Origin: Glandiceps talaboti
Lineage: Eukaryota > Hemichordata > Enteropneusta > Spengelidae
Direction of reading: 5' to 3'
DNA length: 64,000 nucleotides
Assembly: GCF_964340395.1 (NCBI RefSeq)
Contig: NC_135571.1
Coordinates: 14,495,046 to 14,559,045 of the forward strand
The position numbers and the translations under genes were made by a program. Positions 23,657 through 34,935 of this stretch are shown one piece after another; positions within the stretch are counted from its first letter, which is position 1; each line of letters starts with the position of its first letter. The notes under the pieces are model-generated. The model made no database searches. It was not told the origin of the DNA and was given only the letters and a program-made list of their open reading frames with translations.

Positions 23657-26632
23657 ATAGTGGGGGTTAACTAACTAGGCAGGTTGTATATATTAACTGA
23701 CTAGACAGGTTGTATATATTAAATGACTAGACAGGTTGTATATATATTAACTGTCTAGACAGGATGTATATATTAACTGACTAGATAGGTTTTATATATT
23801 AACTGACTAGACAGGATGTATATATTAACTGACTAGACAGGTTGTATATATTAACTGACTAGATAGGTTGTATATATTAACTGATTAGACATCTTGTATA
23901 TATTAACTGATTAGACAGGTTGTATATATTAACTGACTAGACAGGTTGTATATATATTAACTGTCTAGACAGGCTGTATATATTAACGTACTAGATAGGG
24001 TGTATATTAACTGACTAGACAGGTTGTATATATTAACTGACTAGACAGGATGTATATATTAACTGACTAGACAGGTTGTATATATTAACTGACTAGACAG
24101 GTTGTATATATTAACTGACTAGACAGGTTGTATATATTAACTGACTAGACAGGTTGTATATATTAACTGACTAGACAGGTTGTATATATTAACTGACTAG
24201 ACAGGTTGTATATATTAACTGACTAGACAGGTTGTATATATTAACTGACTAGACAGGTTGTATATATTAACTGACTAGACAGGATGTATATATTAACTGA
24301 CTAGACAGGTTGTATATATTAACTGACTAGATAGGTTGTATATATTAACTGACTAGATAGGGTGTATATATTAACTGACTAGACAGGTTGTATATATTAA
24401 CTGACTAGACAGGATGTATATATTAACTGACTAGACAGGTTGTATATATTAACTGACTAGACATGTTGTATATATTAACTGACTAGACAGGTTGTATATA
24501 TTAACTGTCTAGACATGTTGTATATATTAACTGACTAGACAGGTTGTATATATTAACTGACTAGACATGTTGTATATATTAACTGACTAGACATGTTGTA
24601 TATATTAACTGACTAGACAGGTTGTATATATTAACTGACTAGACATGTTGTATATATTAACTGACTAGACAGGTTGTATATATTAACTGACTAGACATGT
24701 TGTATATATTAACTGTCTAGACAGGCTGTATATATATTAACTGACTAGACAGGTTGTATATATTAACTGACTAGACAGGTTGTATATATTAACTGACTAG
24801 ACAGGTTGTATATATTAACTGACTAGACAGGCTGTATATATTAACTGACTAGACAGGTTGTATATATTAACTGACTAGACAGGTTGTATATATTAACTGA
24901 CTAGACAGGTTGTATATATTAACTGACTAGACAGGTTGTATATATATTAACTGACTAGACAGGTTGTATATATTAACTGACTAGACAGGTTGTATATATT
25001 AACTGATTAGACATCTTGTATATATTAACTGACTAGACAGGTTGTATATATTAACTGACTAGACAGGTTGTATATATTAACTGACTAGACAGGTTGTATA
25101 TATTAACTGACTAGACAGGTTGTATATATTAACTGACTAGACAGGTTGTATATATTAACTGACTAGACAGGTTGTATATATTAACTGACTAGACAGGTTG
25201 TATATATTAACTGACTAGACATCTTGTATATATTAACTGACTAGACAGGTTGTATATATTAACTGACTAGACAGGTTGTATATATTAACTGATTAGACAT
25301 CTTGTATATATTAACTGACTAGACATCTTGTATATATAAACTGACTAGATAGGGTGTATATATTAACTGTCTAGACAGGTTGTATATATTAACTGACTAG
25401 ACAGGTTGTATATATTAACTGACTAGGCAGGTTGTATATATTAACTGACTAGACAGGTTGTATATATTAACTGACTAGACAGGTTGTATATATTTACTGA
25501 CTAGACAGGTGGTATATATTAACTGACTAGACAGGTTGTATATATTAACTGACTAGACAGGTTGTATATATTAACTGACTAGGCAGGTTGTATATATTAA
25601 CTGACTAGATAGGTTGTATATATATTAACTGACTAGACAGGTTGTATATATTAACTGACTAGACAGGTTGTATATATATTAACTGACTAGACAGGTTGTA
25701 TATATTAACTGACTAGATAGGTTGTATATATTAACTGACTAGATAGGTTGTATATATTAACTGACTAGACAGGTTGTATATATATTAACTGACTAGACAG
25801 GTTGTATATATTAACTGACTAGACAGGTTGTATATATTAACTGACTAGATAGGTTGTATATATTAACTGACTAGACAGGTTGTATATATTAACTGACTAG
25901 ACAGGTTGTATATATTAACTGACTAGACAGGTTGTATATATTAACTGACTAGATAGGTTGTATATATTAACTGACTAGATAGGTTGTATATATTAACTGA
26001 CTAGATAGGGTGTATATATTAACTGTCTAGACAGGTTGTATATATTAACTGAATAGACAGGTTGTATATATTAACTGACTAGACAAGTTGTATATATAAA
26101 CTGACTAGATAGGGTGTATATATTAACTGTCTAGACAGGTTGTATATATTAACTGACTAGACAGGTTGTATATATTAACTGACTAGACAGGTTGTATATA
26201 TTAACTGACTAGACAGGTTGTATATATTAACTGACTAGACAGGTTGTATATATTAACTGACTAGATAGGGTGTATATATAACTGACTAGACAGGTTGTAT
26301 ATATTAACTGACTAGACAGGTTGTATATATTAACTGACTAGACAGGTTGTATATATTAACTGACTAGACAGGTTGTATATATTAACTGACTAGACAGGTT
26401 GTATATATTAACTGACTAGATAGGGTGTATATATAACTGACTAGACAGGTTGTATATATAAACTGATTAGACAGGTTGTATATATCAACTGACTAGACAG
26501 TATGTATATATAAACTGATTAGACAGTATGTATATATTAACTGACTAGACAGGGTGTATATATTAACTGACTATATAGGTTGTATATAGTAACTGACTAT
26601 ATAGGGTGTATATATTAACGGTTGTATATATT
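23657..26632 (+). repeat. 26 bp minisatellite, ~3 kb
   Basis: About 114 copies of ttgtatatattaactgac followed by tagacagg. Common variants are tagatagg, ggatg and acatcttg. Runs of identical variants and mixed blocks suggest repeated local homogenisation. Stops in the frames show it is not coding. Confidence 0.98.
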
Positions 26633-26802
26633 TAGACTGTGATCAACAATAGCTTTAAATCTATTTAAGGACAGGTTTGATTTTTTTAGTTTGTCATTTC
26701 CGTTAAAAATAATACAAGTATCACTAAACGAGTCCCTAGTGATTTGTACCAATTTACTGTGGGCTGACTTGTGAAAAAAGAAAATACAAATACATTTGCA
26801 AA

Positions 26803-27918
26803 TAACAGATGATGCAGTAATTTACCTTGGAGGTAGAAGATACCTCCACACACACAGAGGTCTATTCAAATTGCATGATTCGCTAGCAACAACACGACCA
26901 CCACATACACAGAGGTCTATTCAAATTGCATGGTTCGCTAGTCACAACACGGCCTTCGCGTCAACATCTCTTATATTCAAAAGCAACGACGTCAATCGAT
27001 GTAATACGTCACAATATGAATAGCCAATCATTATGAACTATAAAATAAACCCCACCCACGCTCTTCACGAGACTCTGGAAGTAGAAGTAGAACAAGGGTA
27101 GACAACATCAACCCAAAGGTTGTCCAGGTACGGGTGCTAGTTATGGTATTTGCATAATTATTGGAAACACCTATCTCGGAGTTGATGAGGTAAATATCAT
27201 GTGATCTCAGCGTACCGACCAACTCTGCTAGTTTGAAAGTGTGGTCAGATCTGTTCATCTTGAAAACTAAACCCAGTATTGGTGTAAGAAACCAATAATA
27301 TATGCAATTATGCATATGTTCCACTTCTACTTCCAGAGTCTTGTGAAGAGCGTGGGCGGGGCTTATTTTATAGTTCATAATGATTGGCTATATATATTGT
27401 GACGTTTTACATCGCTCGATGTCATTACCTTTGAATAACAGTTGTTGACACATTGGCTGTGTTGTGGCTAGCGAACCATGCAATTTGAATAGACCTCTGT
27501 GTATCGAGGTCTGCATATTAAGATCAGCGTTCAGTTACATTTGAATATATAAAAGATGTATGTTGACCTTGTTGGACTTGTTGCCACTAGCGAAGCATGC
27601 AATTAGAATAAACTGTTTGAGGTATCTTAGAACTCGGTTGCCAGGTTCTCTGTAGGACAGTTAATATTCTATTTTAATGTGTGATGCTATTTAATGAGTG
27701 ATTTGTTTTAATCCACTGACTGTCTTCTCAAATGTTTATCCTTCCTATTTGAAAAAACTTTTAACCAGCAATTTGTGTTCTTTCTGCTTTGACATTTATT
27801 GTACAATGCACTGAGACGTAGTTTAGCGTGTATCTTTAAGAATTAAATAATAATAATAATAATAATAATCTGAATAATAATAAATTAACTACCTCCAAGG
27901 TAAATTACTGTATCTTCT
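26803..27918. mobile_element. Nested inverted-repeat element
   Basis: The outer ends acagtaatttaccttggagg (about 26815) and its mirror (27886-27910) enclose a larger inverted pair. The left arm is about 26850-27095 and the right arm about 27318-27512. The arms share agaggtctattcaaattgca, agccaatcattatgaac, tataaaata, acgctcttcac and agactctggaagtagaag. The left arm repeats its outer 70 bases. No transposase frame; probably a non-autonomous foldback element. Confidence 0.75.
27846..27879. repeat. (AAT)n microsatellite
   Basis: About ten AAT/AATAAT units near the right end of the inverted element. Confidence 0.9.
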
Positions 27919-28825
27919 GTTCTCCTTTTTTTCATTGAATTTTACTGTCTCACACCGAGCTTCACTAAAGCCTGTCGCTGAACGTAGGACCCAATAAGTG
28001 AATTTGCATAAACCATAAACATTGACTCGTAATTTTGTTGGTATTAATTGTTTATATAAAGTGAATAGTAATTTACAAAATGGAAAACTGAAAGCCACAC
28101 ACTCTATTGAAATGAGTATTTCGTCCTCTCTTAAACCAAGTCTAGAAAATTGATTGCAGTCTTAGTGTTTCAACAAAGCTAACCTTCATAGTAGAACATG
28201 CATTCTTGCATATAATGTATAAGGTATGTATACTTTCATTTCAAAAAGTAATAGTTGGTTTCACCTTATAGTATTGCCCTCAAATCACTTATTATTGTAG
28301 ATTAGTTAAGTATTATATTGGTATCAAACAGAAAGTACAACTATAATTTCTTTCTGGAGTAAAAAGGTACTGGAAAATCACATTACATATTGTGTTCACA
28401 AAACAATACTGTAACATCGACATAACTATTGTGGAAAGTTCTGATCTATACCTTTTGGAAATAAGGAATCTAAGGGAGCCGAAAAGAGAATTCCTATTGT
28501 ACCCATTAAACATACAACTGAAAAGAAAACTAATAAAATCCTGTCGAACACGATCGCCACAAATTTCCATTCTTCTTTTATCTGAGATGAAAATATAGAC
28601 AACAATTTATTATAATTAGTACTGATGATGTGGATGAATTTGATGATTTAAATATTGAGATATAACGATTTCTTAAATTATAGTTTGTTGAATATAATCC
28701 CTTACATTTCCCGTCCACCTTTTGTCTCTTTTCTGTTTTTTAATTGCGATGTTAAACCATGCACAAGTCAAGATATGTTTGAACAGATAATATGGATTAT
28801 ATACACGAGTCGTTCCAATCATGTC
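27919..28825. other. Sequence downstream of the receptor exons, no exon confirmed
   Basis: The M4-coding exon of the minus-strand receptor should lie on this side of 29845. I looked for a Trp-Lys...Asp-Arg M4 motif on the minus strand and did not find one. A hydrophobic minus-strand frame at 28313-28570 lacks those residues. Confidence 0.3.
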
Positions 28826-29795
28826 AACTGGTATGTCGGTCAACTCTAATCATATCTACTGCTATGTCTGTCAACCCTCTCTTATCATATCAACCAGTAT
28901 GTCTGTCAACTCTCTCTAATACTTTCAACTGGTATGTCTGTCAACTCTCTAATATTTTCAACTACAATGTCTGTCAACTCTCTCTAATACTTTCAACTGG
29001 TATGTCTGTCAACTCTCTCTAATACTTTCAACTGGTATGTCTGTCAACTCTCTCTAATACTTTCAACTGGTATGTCTGTCAACTCTCTCTAATACTTTCA
29101 ACTGGTATGTCTGTCAACTCTCTCTAATACGTTCAACTGGTATGTCTGTCAACTCTAATATTTTCAACTGCAATGTCTGTCAACTCTCTCTAATACTTTC
29201 AACTGGTATGTCTGTCAACTCTAATATTTTCAACTGCAATGTCTGTCTACTCTCTCTAATACTTTCAACTGGTATGTCTGTCAACTCTCTCTAATACTTT
29301 CAACTGGTATGTCTGTCAACTCTAATATTTTCAACTGCAATGTCTGTCAACTCTCTCTAATACTTTCAACTGGTATGTCTGTCAACTCTCTCTAATACTT
29401 TCAACTGGTATGTCTGTCTACTCTCTCTAATACTTTCAACTGGTATGTCTGTCTACTCTCTCTAATATTTTCAACTGCAATGTCTGTCAACTCTCTCTAA
29501 TACTTTCAACTGGTATGTCTGTCTACTCTCTCTAATACTTTCAACTGGTATGTCTGTCTACTCTCTCTAATATTTTCAACTGCAATGTCTGTCTACTCTC
29601 TCTAATATTTTCAACTGCAATGTCTGTCAACTCTCTCTAATACTTTCAACTGGTATGTCTGTCTACTCTCTCTAATACTTTCAACTGGTATGTCTGTCTA
29701 CTCTCTCTAATACTTTCAACTGGTATGTCTGTCTACTCTCTCTAATATTTTCAACTGCAATGTCTGTCTACTCTCTCTAATACTTTCAACTGTTA
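28826..29795 (+). repeat. 35 bp minisatellite
   Basis: About 27 copies built from tctgtcaactctctctaata plus ctttcaactggtatg, with tctac/tcaac and tttcaactgcaatg variants. It lies about 50 bases beyond the donor of the large receptor exon, so it is intronic with respect to the minus-strand gene. Confidence 0.97.
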
Positions 29796-29844
29796 TGCAC
29801 ATAATTTTTCTGACATATTCAACAGTTGTTTTTATTATACTTAC

Positions 29845-30988
29845 CGCGTCATCCGCTGACTTTTCTTCCATCGACTTGAGAATAACTTGCAAACAGTTAC
29901 TAACATGTCTCTCAAAGTCACTTGAATTTGATCGTGATGTGTGCCTCAAGTTGCTGCTCCGTTTCTTTTGTGAAATGTTTGCTGAGATTGCATTGCTTTC
30001 GTATGAACGATCTTTCGCATATAAATTGGGAACGTTAACATTGTTTGAGTTACCAGAAAAACGCTTCAACGGAACATCTTCAGGGTTTGTTTCCTTTGCA
30101 AGTTTTGTCCTCGGCAGCCAGATTGCTTTGCCACCGTGAGGGCGCGTGTCTTTCCCTTTAACATAACTTTTGTAATCCTGATCTCTCTTACGTCTACGTA
30201 ACACACTTGTGAGTCCTTCAAAATCAACTTCATCTTTATCGGATGACATCGTCGGTTTATCCCCCTTTATCCTCTTAGGATGCATACACAGAAATTTTGG
30301 AGCGATTCTGACGAAAACTGTCCTTACCCAACGAGGAACTGGTCTCTTGGACACTGGTCCTCTTTGTATATTCAGTACAAAGGCCGTCATGATAACAGAT
30401 AACACAACTAAGGTCATATTGAAGAGTAGGTATCGAGAAATCATGGGAATTGGTGAAGATGTTGGGGGCATAATATCAGCCACAAGTAGGTTGAATACAT
30501 GAAAAGCCAACAGAATAGATATACTTAAAGATATCTTCTCACCACAATCAGGAGGTAGATAAAACACAACAAGGGTAAGTACAGACAACATTAAACAAGG
30601 AACGATCAGGTTGATGACGTAATAGGTCGGTTTTCGCGCCAAAACAATATCAAAGTAAGCGATTGGAAAGGCGTCATCGATTTCCTGATAATACTCTTGA
30701 TCTTTCCATGCTGTTGAATTGGATATTGTCCACTCTCTATTTTCTATGTAATTCTCGATGGTCACGTGATCATTCATAAGGACCACATCAAGTTCAGAAT
30801 TCACATATGCCCAGGTTCCAAATTTCATGGTACAGTATTGCTTGTCAAATGGAAAATGTTCCATATTCATAACACACGGAAGTTTATATATTCCAGGAGT
30901 CACTGCAACAACTACTCCGTTACTGAACACACGACAAGTTATTGTAGGGTCCGTTACTTTGGGGTACTGTTGACGTTGTAAGTCTGCG
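29845..30988 (-). CDS. nAChR-like Cys-loop channel subunit, large exon (Cys-loop to M3-M4 loop)
   Basis: Encodes the C-terminal half of the ligand-binding domain, M1-M3 and most of the intracellular loop. The acceptor ttcttctag is at 30989 and the donor gtaagt at 29844. The Cys-loop CVMNMEHFPFDKQYC (30832-30876) has the canonical 13 residues between cysteines. M1 contains YYVINLIVPCLMLSVLTLVV. M2 (about 30465-30540) reads GEKISLSISILLAFHVF then NLLVADIMPP. Glu-1' and Leu9' predict a cation channel, while His12' and Asn15' are unusual polar residues. Loop C (NREWTISNSTAWKDQEYY) lacks the vicinal cysteines of alpha subunits. The large M3-M4 loop begins RPVPRWVRTVF and ends SMEEKSADDA. M4 must be in a further exon, not found. 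Confidence 0.96.
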
Positions 30989-31039
30989 CTAGAAGAAACC
31001 GAATAGATAATTAACACAAGATTAGAAACGGTCCAAATT

Positions 31040-31305
31040 ATATGTAGCAGCTACATAGCAACAAAATAATATGTAGTAGCTACACAGCAACAAAATAATA
31101 TGTAGTAGCTACATAGCAACAAAATAGTATGTAGTAGATACATAGCAACAAAATAATATGTAGTAGCTACATGCGTCTAGCAACAAAATTATATTAATAG
31201 CTACATAGAAACAAAATAATATTAATAGCTACGTAGCAACAAAATTATGTTAGTAGCTACATAGCAACAAATTATTTGTAGTAGTTACATAGCAACAAAA
31301 TAATA
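31040..31305 (+). repeat. 29 bp minisatellite in a receptor intron
   Basis: About nine copies of agcaacaaaataatatgtag plus tagctacat, decaying toward 31305. It fills most of the 344 bp intron between the 110 bp and 1144 bp exons. Confidence 0.95.
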
Positions 31306-31332
31306 TATTGACATACAAGGGAAGACTTTTAC

Positions 31333-31442
31333 CTCTTATAAAGTGCCATGTCTGAATACCAAAGTTTTTTCAAAGGTATTACTAATGACGTTTTATTGCC
31401 ATAATCACTTGCATTCCAAGTCAACCGATAATCCTTCCATTC
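31333..31442 (-). CDS. nAChR-like subunit, 110 bp exon (loops D-A region)
   Basis: Translates as EWKDYRLTWNASDYGN, KTSLVIPLKK and LWYSDMALYK, the most conserved stretch of nicotinic subunits. The acceptor tgttgtag precedes it and the donor gtaaaag follows. The split codon AG|C joins in phase to the 30988 exon, giving ...LYKS-ADLQRQQYP. The 110 bp size equals the classical nAChR exon 4. The loop A Tyr is kept (LYK), but the usual Pro-Asp of WxPD is Ser-Asp. NAS and NKT are potential N-glycosylation sites. Confidence 0.95.
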
Positions 31443-31467
31443 CTACAACAACAAAAGAACACATATT

Positions 31468-31848
31468 TATCATCTGACAAAATAAGTGCTGATAACAAAT
31501 ACACATATTTATCATCTGACAAAATAACAGTGCTGATAACAAATACACAGTTATCATCTGACAAAATAAGTGCTGATAACAAATACACAGTTGTCATCTG
31601 ACAAAATAAGTGCTGATAACAAATACACAGTTATCATCTGACAAAATAACAGTGCTGATAACAAGTACATAGTTATCATCTGACAAAATAACAGTGCTGA
31701 TAACAAATACACAGTTATCATCTGACAAAATAACAGTGCTGATAACAAGTACATAGTTATCATCTGACAAAATAACAATGCTGATAACAAATACAAACAT
31801 TTATCATCTGACAAAATAACAGTGCTGATAACAAATACAAACATTTGA
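31468..31848 (+). repeat. 42 bp minisatellite in a receptor intron
   Basis: About nine copies of cagtgctgataacaaataca plus cagttatcatctgacaaaataa, some shortened to 38-39. Each unit contains tgataac and gttatca as a perfect 7 bp inverted repeat, so the array could form a string of hairpins. It starts about 25 bases upstream of the 110 bp exon. Confidence 0.95.
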
Positions 31849-32285
31849 AATGATGTATTTCAATGTAATTGTTTGTAATTATGCATAGCTTACAGATAGT
31901 TCCATGGTATATTCAAAACCGTTAATTGGCGTATAGGATATTATACAAGTACCGTGGTATATTTGATATCAGGTTATTAGGCCCTCTAACTATATCAATT
32001 GACAATGTCGATATCAGGTTAATAGGTCTCTTTCTATTTGTTGCATACTGCATCTGCGACAAGACTGATTGATTATATTTTGGTGGTGAGCTGATTACGG
32101 ATTTCCGTTGTATTGAAGGGTTTGCTGAAGCCATGGGCATTTCGCAACGGCGATCAAATTCAAACTCTTGGAGGCACTCACTTTAAGGAGAAATGCTAGC
32201 TGTTTGCCGAGGTGTGCGCCTCTAGTAAGACATTGTTTGGTGTGGATGACCTTGTCACAGTTATACTTAGTTGGAAAGGTCAGTC
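31849..32285. other. Intron sequence of the receptor gene
   Basis: Unique sequence with a short duplicated block (gatatcaggttattagg / gatatcaggttaataggt near 31965 and 32010). No exon seen. Confidence 0.4.
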
Positions 32286-32398
32286 ACAGGTGAGAGTAAA
32301 CCCAATTCCCATCCCCGTCACCATAAAATCATTCACAATGTTATGAGAGTAAACCCAATTCCCATATCCCCGTCACCATAAAATCATTCACAATGTTA
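32286..32398 (+). repeat. ~56 bp direct duplication
   Basis: Two copies of gagagtaaacccaattccca, then ccccgtcaccataaaatc and attcacaatgtta, nearly identical. Confidence 0.95.
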
Positions 32399-32651
32399 CG
32401 ATACAAACACCATCACATTGCAAAGTACGCCACTCGTGTTTGTTGAATTGCGTGTTCGTCATAGAGACACATAATGTGTGATAAAATCCCTTTGGTGTAG
32501 TAGGATCCCATAGGTAATATCAAATCACGTGATAGCTATAGATTTGTATTCGTCACCGCGTCTATAAATATGAGGATATACTGTTACTGCCAACACTGTA
32601 TGACTGTATGAATGTATGATATATATGTCAACGGTGTTGTTATTTACATAC

Positions 32652-32696
32652 CTGATATATCCACAAACTGCAGCTAATGATTTGATTCCTGACATC
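32652..32696 (-). CDS. nAChR-like subunit, 45 bp exon
   Basis: Exactly 45 bases encoding DVRNQIISCSLWIYQ, bounded by the acceptor accag (AG at 32698-32697) and the donor gtatgt (32651-). Spliced to the next exon it gives SLWIYQ-EWKDYRLTW, the expected WLxQEWxD junction of nicotinic subunits, including the loop D tryptophan. The 45 bp length equals the classical nAChR exon 3. The residues are more diverged (SCS for the usual TTN), but phase, size and junction all fit. The preceding exon was not found. Confidence 0.88.
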
Positions 32697-32748
32697 CTGG
32701 TGATAAAATTAGACAACACAATGAAACTGTATAGTATAAAAAACATGT

Positions 32749-32833
32749 AAACACAAACACAAACACAAACACAAACACAAACACAAACACAAACACAAAC
32801 ACAAACACAAACACAAACACAAACACAAACACA
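32749..32833. repeat. (AAACAC)n hexamer microsatellite
   Basis: About 14 copies of aaacac, just upstream of the 45 bp exon acceptor in the minus-strand gene. Confidence 0.97.
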
Positions 32834-33703
32834 CTTCCAAAGTCCATATGTATTTCATTAATGAAACCAATGTCAAGTTTGTGACAGAAGTTCTGATTTT
32901 TGCCTCCTCTTTAGGTATTACTATCATTCTACAGTATTACCTTATACACTTTACTGGGCAAACAAAACAACATTAGAAGTAACTGGATATGAGATCCTTA
33001 TCAATGCTGACCGGTCATTCCAACTGAGTGACACAACAGCAACACACACATGCACAGTTAGGTACTAAGACATACACAGAGCAACTGAAGTTTTGATGAA
33101 GCCACAGAAGTTTACTCAACATCGACATTTTAAGATCAGTGTAACAAAGAAATGCAAAAAAACTTTGAACAAATCACAGCTCAACTTCCTAGTCTATAGA
33201 AACAGTACATTTTAAATACAAACCAATTGCAATCTTTAATGTTTACTTCATAATTATAACTTTTACTGCAACAACAAATGTAGAAACTGTTCCAAATGAA
33301 TGAAAACATCAATGTTTGTCATAAAATAAAAAAAATATAGAAACCATAACTTTATAACGAACCAAACAATTAATATATACCTCAAAATCAAATATTTCAG
33401 GCGACAACAAATTTAGAGACCAAATCAAGCCCAAAAATTCACTGATAAGTAGAGCTTTGATTTTTAGGTAAAAGTTATAGTTTTGGATTCTAACTTATGT
33501 AAAACTACAAACTAAACCTTTAACATTTACCACAACATCAAAGCTCTACTTGTCAGTGTAATTTAGTCTGGTATAATTACACTTGTAAACATGGCTTGCA
33601 TTGGTTGTGTAAGAAAAACTAAAACTTAATCTACAGGAGTTAGAAACTAAAATGTTAGATTTCTGTCAATGATTGCTATGGATACATTATGTACTTCAGG
33701 TAT
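32834..33703. other. Upstream intron or 5' region of the receptor gene
   Basis: Exon(s) for the signal peptide and the first ~40 residues should lie on this side. I searched the minus strand for the end of the expected exon 2 and found no convincing match. Confidence 0.3.
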
Positions 33704-34195
33704 ATGGATCATACCATTACGAAGTACAGTATATGAAATACAATTTTGTACACAAGAATAACAACTTCATCTTATTATAATTCAAATCACATACGGCATG
33801 AACTATTTGTTGATCACTGAACTCAGTATTGAAATACTTGTATTATTGTCTCTATTCATACATGTACTTCGAATGATTTAGTGTGTCATCTAAATCATTC
33901 GAAGAACAAGTAGCACCCCGTTTACAAAATGAAGTCATCGATCCGTCAGAAAATAGTTCATCATGTTTGCTCAAAAGTTGTGAGAGTTGGAACAAATTAC
34001 TCGACATGTGATAGTTTCTAGGTTTCATCATTATTTCAAGCTCAAATGCTTGTACGACATAAATCATTGACTTTGCCCTTGGCTTTCCCATTGACTTGCA
34101 AGGGTAGACAATACCTTCTGTAAATGCTATACCAAATAAAGTACTGTTGTCTTCACTTGGTACATGTAATTCCTTCATCCTCTGATTTGCAAGCC
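33704..34195 (-). repeat. Dispersed ~500 bp segment, copy 2
   Basis: Counterpart of 7605-8125 without the (ACA)n insertion. The minus strand is open for 108 codons (33852-34178) starting MKELHVPSEDNSTLFGIAF and including TEGIVYPCKSMGKPR. Parts are conserved at protein level in copy 1 (ELHVPSKDNST, FTEGIVYPCKLMGKP). No domain is recognised. It could be a decayed mobile element or a duplicated exon. Confidence 0.75.
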
Positions 34196-34216
34196 GATGA
34201 CTGTCTGTGTGTCTGT

Positions 34217-34412
<196 letters not shown>

Positions 34413-34821
34413 CTATCTGTGTTTCTGTTTGTGTCATCAAATTTGGTACATGTACTGTTAGGAATAATGGCTGGAACTGATTAGTTTTTAACGAGATCTG
34501 TTCATGTTAATTAGGTAAATTTGCATATCAATGAAATCGACTAATTAAGCAATATCTTGTTGATTGTTAATTAGATTCGTGTGTAAGTTGCTTGGTACAT
34601 TGATAACGATAAAATAAAGTTTGAAAGCTCGACAAAACTTAGTTCGTAATATATGTCTGACTTTCAAATCACAATTTGATTTCTAGTATATGAATTTAAG
34701 ACAAAGCGGAAGGCTGCCCTCAGCGGCCGTCCCCTGTCACTGCCTGCGCTAGCGTTTCAATCAGACCTTGGAGTAATTATTCTGTACGATTATTCCAAGA
34801 TCAGACCAAATCCGAAACGTT
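34413..34821. other. Intergenic sequence
   Basis: Contains a small imperfect hairpin, ccttggagtaatt / gattattccaag (34763-34800). No gene seen. Confidence 0.35.
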
Positions 34822-34935
34822 ATTGAGTATACATATACTATATACTATATATTTAGATCTCCCTTTGGGTCTATTGAGTATACATATACTATATACTATA
34901 TATTTAGATCTCCCTTTGTGTCTATTGAGTATACA
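34822..34935 (+). repeat. 50 bp direct repeat, 2.3 copies
   Basis: tattgagtatacatatacta, tatactatatatttagatc and tccctttgggtc occur twice; the start of a third copy follows. Confidence 0.95.

Noticed and set aside
23657-26632. CRISPR-like array
   Set aside because: There are no unique spacers; units are head-to-tail with no constant-repeat/variable-spacer pattern, and the genome is eukaryotic.
28313-28570. Hydrophobic minus-strand frame considered as the missing M4 exon
   Set aside because: It lacks the Trp-Lys and Asp-Arg signature and a fitting acceptor.
29716-29844. Extension of the receptor reading frame past 29845
   Set aside because: A strong gtaagt donor ends the exon. The downstream residues are intron and minisatellite and lack an M4 helix.
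32840-32940. Minus-strand stretch with NLTLVSLMKYIWTLE considered as the preceding receptor exon
   Set aside because: It does not match the conserved RPV...GLxLxQIIDV pattern and runs directly into (AAACAC)n.
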